This document shows positions 57,713-64,000 of a stretch of 64,000 nt of DNA, one piece after another. The position numbers were made by a program, and so were the translations under genes. Under the pieces are notes generated by a model. That model was not told the DNA's origin. It saw nothing but the letters and a program-made list of their open reading frames with translations, and ran no database searches. How positions within the stretch are numbered: position 1 is the first letter of the stretch; each line of letters opens with the position of its first letter. This DNA comes from Tenrec ecaudatus (Eukaryota; Chordata; Mammalia; Afrosoricida; Tenrecidae). The DNA lies in assembly GCF_050624435.1 (NCBI RefSeq), contig NC_134542.1, positions 107,925,677 to 107,989,676 of the forward strand, given 5' to 3'.

Positions 57713-60285
57713 TTCAGTTGAATCATGAAGAAACTCAATTTGGGGTTAAATTATCTGTGTTTGAATAAGCAACAGATTGTTTTCTCTTTAAGAAAATACA
57801 AAGATAAGCTTAATAATGTCTTCTCTGCTAAAATATTTGAGAGCTCTACTTGCCCTGTGACAGTCATTTCTAATCTCAATGGGTGAATAGAAGAGGAAAA
57901 GAGAGTGACAGGAGAGGGAGGTCAAGCCACCACTTAGTTTCTCACTGTGATAACAGATTAAAGATTTCCTTACAGGGAAATGCATTCCACATCTGAAAGC
58001 AGTATAGGGCAAAGATGAAAAAGAGAAAACAATAAAAGGGTCATATTCATGATATAGGCTGCCATTGCATTGATATTTCTGTGGGAAAAATAAGAGAAAG
58101 ATTCAAGAATATTTAAAGTGTGTATATAAAAACCTTGACAAAGAGTCTTGAATAGAGTTATTAAAAGAAGACATGTAAGCATCTGACACTCAAAAGTCAT
58201 ATAATTTATCAAAGTAGAAAGCAGAGGAGTAAAAATGTCCTGCTTTGCATATTGACAGGAAAGGAATATCAAATACATTTGAGAAAGGAAAGAGAAATGT
58301 GGAGCTTTTAAGTGTGTATTGCCTCTCATTCATTCTCAGAAAAGTTTTAATTGTGTTGAGCCTTCATTGTGGATGATGAGTATTAGCCCATACAGAATTT
58401 TATCAATGTTGCATCCTGCTTGGGTGTGTTTTGCCCAAACAAGATGCAACTTACATGCCTGAGATGGAAGGGAGATGATAAGACAGAGCAGGATAGACTG
58501 TCGGTAGTTCGACTTCCATATTCAGCCTTAAAGAAGAAGACGATGGCTAAAGGCGACTTTCTAATGCTTCTTACTCCTGTGGAGCCTCCTGCAAAGGAGT
58601 AAGTAGTCTGTCAATATATAGACATAGTTTAACATGCAAAGAAGTACCGGTTGTAAGACGGCTTCATAACAATGAGGAAGTAATAGATAAAAGGAGGAAA
58701 GAAGTACACAGTTTGCACCGAGAAGGGACTAGAGAGGAATAATTTGAGGAAGCAGAATGTAAAAGTGTCTCTAACAGGAAAAGGAAGTCGCAGTGAGAAA
58801 AGGAGATATGGCATCTTAATAGTTGAAAAAACCAGGCCTTTTCCATGATGATAAACTTATATATTTATATACAAATACATCTATTGCAGAAAGTTGATGG
58901 CAAACAAGTCTTCCTTCAAAAAGGATGTAGCTGTGGAAAGAAAAAGTGAATGGAGTTAGTGAAGGGAGTGGGAAGCCAAGCAACTGACTTCTGAACAGGG
59001 GCAGCGTGGTTGGACCTAATTAACTGAAGAGAACAGAAAAGGTGAGCAAGTGCCTCACAGCTGAAACAAAAACATTAAACAGAAAAAGAAAGGTATGCAG
59101 GCTTTAAGAAAAACAATCAGAGTGGTGCAAACATTTGAAAGTCAAAGATATATAAAACACTTTGAGACAACTATTCTAGAAAAGTATAAATAAAATAAAT
59201 GCATCAAGAGAATAAAAAAAAAGATTAGGGGAGATGCACGTTTAGCATACAGTTATTCGGTTTTAAGTAATTGATATTCAATTTTTGTAGAAACTTTGTT
59301 GGACTGGATCATGAGATTTGGATTGTAAATATGTATAATATGTAAATATTTTTAAATAAACTGAAAGATTCTGTTTATAAAAAAGAGAGATAATAGATAT
59401 GAAAGTGCTCTACAATGAATATCATTATAGATACTAGGAATGTTGAAAGCAGTACCCCAAAATATTTCCAATTCTTGCCTCATATCTTCTTCTATGTATT
59501 TCATTTCCTGCATAAGGTCGTTTATAAAATATAAGAACTTCCATATTGAATACATTTTCCTTCAATGTATCCTCTTTGAAGACATTGCCTTTCAGGATTT
59601 GTGGATAGTGGTGATTCATTTGCCTGCTTTTCTCTGTTTATGTTTATTGTATTTGTCATCCATTTAAGTTTAAGGATTCTAAAAGCAGGAAATATATTCA
59701 TTTACATTCATTTGTTTCAAAAATGTAAAGATTATATGATAATGATTGCTGGAGATTCACTAGGCAATATTTAAAACAACTCCATTATGGAAAATAAGTT
59801 CAATTTCAATTTGTTATCCCGCTTTTATCATCTAATAAAGTTCATCTAAAGCTGAGCAAATCTTTAAAATTTGTACTCAACTCTACACTACCAGTCACAT
59901 TTTACTGAGTGTCTTTCTGTAAATGTCACTTCCATTGTATGGCAAAACAAATGAACAAAACCCGTCAATAGCTCCAAATCACATACTAAGTATGAATCCA
60001 GGATTCATAGCTTTGAAAAATGCCGTCCAGTAAGCCATTCCATGATTGCTATCGCATTATGGTAAGATTGTTTGTGGTAGCAATGATTCCAAATTTTCAA
60101 GAGAATGAACATTCATTATGATACTTGTTTTTTTAGAACAATTTTAGAACCAGTAGAGAAATCAAGGTAATGTTAAATGTACATTAGAATGGAAGAGAAA
60201 ACAGGATACTTCCAAAATTTTGTCAATAATCTTCCTTAAATTATTGCTTTCCCCAGATCTCAATTGCCATTGTCTCAGTTCAGGC

Positions 60286-60350
60286 TATGGTCATCATTAG
60301 TCTGTATTAGCAAGGACCATTAGCATGGTCATAATTAGTCTATATTAGCA
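60286..60350. repeat. Imperfect 38-bp tandem duplication
   Basis: tatggtcatcattagtctg (60286) and catggtcataattagtcta (60324) begin two ~27-bp similar segments spaced by 38 bp. Confidence 0.75.
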
Positions 60351-60527
60351 GTTGGTCTACGATTTTAATTTTTCTTTTAAGTTTTATTTTTCCCCAACAA
60401 TTTCAATGCTTCAGAAAAGGCAGTTTTTCTAAAATGTTATATAATTGTGCTTAAAAACAAAACAAAAAAGCAAGAAACAAAAGTCTTTTATATTTCTACA
60501 TTATTTTCCAATTAAAATCCATTTCTT

Positions 60528-60692
60528 TTTTTAAAAACATTTTTAGGGGCTTGTACAACTCTTATCACAATCCATACGTATACATACATCAATTGTATAA
60601 AGCACATCCGCACATTCCCTGCCCCAATCATTCTCAAAGCATTTGCTCTCCACTTAAGCCCTTTGCATCAAGTCCTCTTTTTTTTTCCCCTC
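60528..60692 (-). mobile_element. Short L1 insertion with 15-bp TSD
   Basis: 165 bp: T-run plus reversed L1 3' end ('aggggcttgtacaactctta'). It is flanked by perfect copies of taaaatccatttctt (60513-60527 and 60693-60707). It shares with the 55064 insertion the exact text 'catacatcaattgtataaag', which suggests the same L1 subfamily. It reaches slightly further toward 5'. Confidence 0.92.
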
Positions 60693-60709
60693 TAAAATCC
60701 ATTTCTTAC

Positions 60710-60990
60710 CAGGGTACCTAAATTCTTTGCTTATGTGGTCTCCAGTCACTTTGACATTTCTTTTGCACACTGGCCAAATGATTGAAACTACTGCCATGCC
60801 CGTGACTGAGCAAGATTTTATGTTATCTTCACACCTTCGTACATGTTTTCTCTTCCTCACACTGCTCTCTCTCCATTGTGAACACCTTTCAAAATAGACC
60901 TGATCCTACCTTCTCCAAATGCATGTGTGCTACTCCTTTCAGGAAACGCTGTATAGCTACCACATTGAAGCTGCATTGGCATTATGCTGT
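60710..60990. other. Unassigned DNA
   Basis: Nothing recognised. Confidence 0.4.
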
Positions 60991-60994
60991 TGTT

Positions 60995-62305
60995 ATTGTT
61001 AGGTACCACCTAGTCTTTGCAGACCCATAGCAACCCTATGCGCAACAGAAGGAAACACTGCATGATCCTGTGCCATCCTCACAGTGGTTGCTATGCGAGA
61101 GCTCATTGATGCAGCCCCTATGTCCATCCATCTCATGGAGGGCCTTCTTCTTTATGCTGCCCCTCTACTTTACCAACATGATGTCCTTCATCAGCAACAA
61201 GTCTTTCTTGACATGTCCAAAGTATATAAGACAAAGTCTTGCCAACCTTGATTCTAAGAAGCACTCTGCCCTTACTTCATCCATCACAGATCTGATCATC
61301 CTTTTAGCAGTCCATGGTACTTTCAGTATTCAAATGAATCTATTGTTCTATGGTTTTCCTCATTCAATGTCCAACTTTCACATGCATATGAGTCAACTGA
61401 AAATACCATGGCTTGACTCAGGCACACCTTAGTCTTCAAAGTAACCTCCTTGCTCTTAAATACTCTAAAGAGATCTTAGGGGGCAAAAAAGAGATCTTGT
61501 ACAGCAGATTTACCTAATGATATGTGTCCTTTTGACCTCTTGACTCCTGCTTCTATGACATTGGTTGTGGATTCAAGAAAGACAAAATCCTTGACAACTT
61601 CAACCTTTTCTCCATTTCTCATGATATTACCTATTGGTCCACTTGTAAGGATTCGGTTCTTCACTACATTGTAATCCTTCTGAAAGCTACAATCCTTGAT
61701 CTTCATCAGCAGCTTCAATTCCTCACTTTCAGCAAGCAAGGTTGTGTCACCTGCATATTTCAGACTGTTAATAAGTCTCCCTCTGATCCTGATGCCATAT
61801 TCTTCTTCATACAAGCCAGATTATCTGATTGCTTGCTCAACATACAGATTGAATAAACATGCACAACTTTCCTGGTTTTAAATCATGCAGTATTCCTTTA
61901 TTCTATTTGTACAACTGCCTCTTGATCCAGGTACAAGTCCCGAATGAGTACACTGAAGTGTCTGGAATTCCCATTCTTCTCAAGGTTTTGCACAGTTTAA
62001 TGTGGTCCACCCAGTTGATGCCTTTGCATAGTCAATGAAAAATAAGTAACATCTTCCTGCTTTTCTCTGCTTTTAGCCAAGATTCATCTGACATTGGCAA
62101 TGGTATCCCTTGATCTCAGTCCTCTTCTGAATTCAGTCTGAACTTCTAGCATTTCCCAGTCAATGGATGGCTGCAACCATTGTTGGATGACCATAAGCAA
62201 AATTTTACTTGCATGTGGTAACAATGACATTGTTCTATAGTTTGAACATTCTGTTGGCTCACCTTTCTTTGGAATAGGTGTAAATTGGCTTTAAAGGAAT
62301 TCCAA
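60995..62305 (-). mobile_element. RTE LINE, 3' end to RT start
   Basis: A long minus-strand copy from the terminal 'gttaggtaccacctagtc' through the 3' region and the RT, up to 'ctttggaataggtgtaaatt'. A short local duplication (aaagagatctt at 61467 and 61488) lies in it. The endonuclease part is absent. A mariner begins ten bases further on. Confidence 0.88.
61476..61814 (-). pseudogene. RTE reverse transcriptase remnant (YAGD)
   Basis: A 112-codon frame carries 'YEEEYGIRI', then YAGDTTLLAESEE where RTE has YADD, so one catalytic Asp is replaced by Gly. 'NGEKVEVVKDFVFL' follows. Flanking frames are broken. Confidence 0.78.
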
Positions 62306-62314
62306 AGCAACATA

Positions 62315-63155
62315 ACAGGGAGTACCATAAAAAATAGTTTTTTTCAAAGCTATGTATTTAATTTTTTTAACAAAACAACCTCATCACCTTCAAAGTACTC
62401 TCCATTACACTTAAAATGTAATTTTTCAAACTCATCTATTTGGATGGCTGACAGCACCTCTCTCATTTTTTTTTCTTCACCTCTTCTACATCAATCATCA
62501 ACTCCCTGTCCTTTCTTGTCTCTCTTCATTTGTGGAAACACAAAGAAGTCTCATGGAGCGAGGTCATGTGAGCAAGATGCATAAGGCAAGATAAGCATGC
62601 TGTTTTTTACCAAACACTGGTGCACTGAACTGTCTGCATAAGCGTTTGCATTGTCATGGTGGTAGGACCAGTGCCCAGTCTGTCACAAACCAGGCCCTTT
62701 TGTGTTGCAATGAACTCCAAATGCACTAACAGTTGACATTTTCATCCTTTTGGGAGGTTGACAGATTTCCAAAAGAAGGTTTTTTTATCAATTGATATTT
62801 CGCCTTTTTTGAAATAAGAAAACCACTCAGACACTTGAGTTTTTGCCATAGCACTGTCCTTGTAAGCTATGTTCAACATCACAACAGTTTCTGTGGCTTT
62901 TTTCCAGAGTAGGAAACAAAATTTCACAGCTGCTTGTGGTTCTCTTAAATTAACCATCACAAAAAACTAGGTTCTAGGGAAATTGCTTTCATGAAAAAAT
63001 TCACTGTGACCCAAAAGAACCTGCCCAGGCAATGCCACTGGGTGAGTTAACTAAGAGCAAGTTGCTTAATGGTCACCTTGCAGGAAAATGCTGTACTACA
63101 AAAGCCTTGCCCGGCGGAGATTTTTTCTGATTTTTTTGGGGGGAAAGTACCTCCT
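62315..63155 (-). mobile_element. Mariner transposon, internally deleted (copy 3)
   Basis: It lies between TA at 62313-62314 and TA at 63156-63157 and is 841 bp long. Ends on the minus strand are 'aggaggtactttcccc' and 'ggtactccctg'. The N-terminal transposase region, the HHDNAN block and the 'DFFVFP' block are present. The ~360-bp centre with the first catalytic Asp is missing, at the same junction as in copy 1. Mariners of this type are irritans-like by their transposase blocks. Confidence 0.83.
62742..62960 (-). pseudogene. Mariner transposase N-terminal remnant
   Basis: A 72-codon frame opens with the mariner helix-turn-helix blocks KFCFLLWKKATET and 'QVSEWFSYFKKGE'. It stops at the deletion junction of copy 3. 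Confidence 0.8.
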
Positions 63156-63159
63156 TACA

Positions 63160-63435
63160 TACTCTATTTTTGCCTCTATAAAACTGCATTGAAATTACAC
63201 TTGTATATGTTTATCTCAATACAGACTATAAAAGATTGGGAAGAGAGTCCATAAAAAGCTTATTTTGGGGGTCAAATAGAAGCAAACAGAGGTTTGCTTA
63301 GTAAATAAATAAATTTAATAGCTAGATACTTGAGTCTTACATTAGGAAACTTTCTCTAGATGAGAGCATAGAAAGATCAAAAGACTGGGACTCAGATATT
63401 TTTCCATGCAATCAAAAAGTTGGATCTTAACAAAT
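63160..63435. other. Unassigned AT-rich DNA
   Basis: Nothing recognised. Confidence 0.4.
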
Positions 63436-63439
63436 GGTG

Positions 63440-63560
63440 CTTCTCTGAAGAAGTCACTTTGCATTTCTAAGTTTTAGTTGCTATCTCCATAAAAGGGTCC
63501 TAGTTAAATGATCTGTTTCGTTACTTTAAGTGATCTTCCAATTCCAAACTATTTATATTC
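63440..63560 (+). repeat. MIR-type (MIR3-like) SINE remnant
   Basis: 'gtcactttgcatttctaag', 'ccataaaagggtcctag', 'aaatgatctg' and 'gtgatcttccaattccaaac' follow the order of the MIR3-like 3' region. Confidence 0.5.
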
Positions 63561-63764
63561 CATTTTTGTTTCCATGATGAGATATTATCTCTCTCATTAG
63601 AGCTCTTCTAACCTTTGTCCAAGAATCTAAATCCCCTTTGGATCTATTAAAGACTTGTTACCAACCTGCCTTTTTGTTCAGCATTATCTATGGATTAGCT
63701 TATACATAATTTATTACATAATTTATCATTCAAGCTGGAACACATTTGATAGATAAATCCTGAA

Positions 63765-63812
63765 ACCAAAATCAATCCCAATGCCATCAAATTGATTTCA
63801 ATTAATAGTCAC
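63765..63812 (-). mobile_element. AfroSINE 3' relic
   Basis: 'aaaccaaaatcaatcccaat' then 'gccatcaaattgattt' is the reverse of an AfroSINE 3' module. Very diverged. Confidence 0.45.
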
Positions 63813-63849
63813 TTAGTGGTTACATGTTGGTCTGTGTGGTACTTACATA

Positions 63850-64000
63850 ACTTCATGTCCTCTTGATAAATCGAATGAAGGGGTAGAATCTAACTTGTCA
63901 ATCAGGTCACAGCCTCTCTTCTTCGCTGGAGGTGGGACATTCAATCTCTGCTTCACCTTCCTGCTGACAAGTCACATGGAGCCATGTTAATGGCAGCCAG
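63850..64000. other. Unidentified end segment
   Basis: Moderate G+C text may be a repeat that continues past the window. Not identified. Confidence 0.3.

Larger units (their letters stand above)
57368..60500. other. Unassigned AT-rich stretch
   Basis: It contains a (CAA)n-type tract at 57661-57712 and an imperfect local duplication at 60286-60350. No other feature recognised. The minus-strand open frame at 57970-58329 (119 codons) has no family features. Nothing suggests a gene. Confidence 0.4.

Noticed and set aside
57970..58329. 119-codon minus-strand open frame
   Set aside because: Hydrophobic, AT-rich composition with no family signature.
1..64000. CRISPR array, operon, prophage or bacterial defence system
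   Set aside because: The window is vertebrate nuclear DNA: eukaryotic SINEs, LINEs and LTRs throughout, and no regularly spaced direct repeats or tightly packed ORFs.

Overview
This is non-coding mammalian DNA, almost certainly afrotherian and most likely from a tenrec such as Echinops telfairi. Two signals support that. AfroSINE-type SINEs occur about twenty times, and decayed RTE (BovB-like) LINEs also occur about twenty times; both are typical of Afrotheria. A short hAT element at 24150-24340 matches the SPIN ('space invader') family, which I know among afrotherians only from tenrec. The family and species names come from memory of repeat consensus sequences and were not checked against a database.

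I found no functional protein-coding gene, exon series, tRNA, rRNA, CRISPR array or operon. The open reading frames are short. Those I can interpret are remnants of RTE reverse transcriptase, LINE-1 ORF2, mariner transposase or one host processed pseudogene (RPL9, minus strand, 47499-48206). The window reads as a gene desert or a very large intron filled by successive waves of mobile elements.

Layout: 1-7.7 kb holds low-complexity DNA, an old L1 remnant, RTE fragments and one SINE. 7.4-16.5 kb holds a hAT-like miniature element, a deleted mariner and a near-complete minus-strand RTE (12.4-15.5 kb). 16.5-24.7 kb holds an MLT1 LTR, an AfroSINE cluster, an RTE with an internal inversion facing two tandem minus-strand RTE pieces, SPIN and a MIR. 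24.7-28.4 kb is AT-rich DNA with nothing I recognise. 28.4-36.1 kb holds a near full-length plus-strand RTE, then a minus-strand RTE split by a full-size mariner and by an L1 3' end, then an internally deleted RTE. 36-46.6 kb is a mixture of SINEs, RTE, MIR and old L1. 46.7-49.85 kb is one minus-strand RTE that received two SINEs, the RPL9 pseudogene and further elements. 49.9-51.6 kb is an old L1 interrupted by LTR-like repeats. 52-64 kb contains L1 3' ends, two very short L1 insertions with perfect target-site duplications, more RTE, a MIR and a third mariner.

The most informative observations are the SPIN copy with its 8-bp duplication, two mariners sharing one internal deletion (a likely non-autonomous subfamily), an insertion at a precise TA inside an RTE, a small inversion inside an RTE, and nested insertions that allow relative dating. 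I saw no evidence of an undescribed functional system. Boundaries of fragments are generally good to about 10-30 bases, except where target-site duplications fix them exactly.
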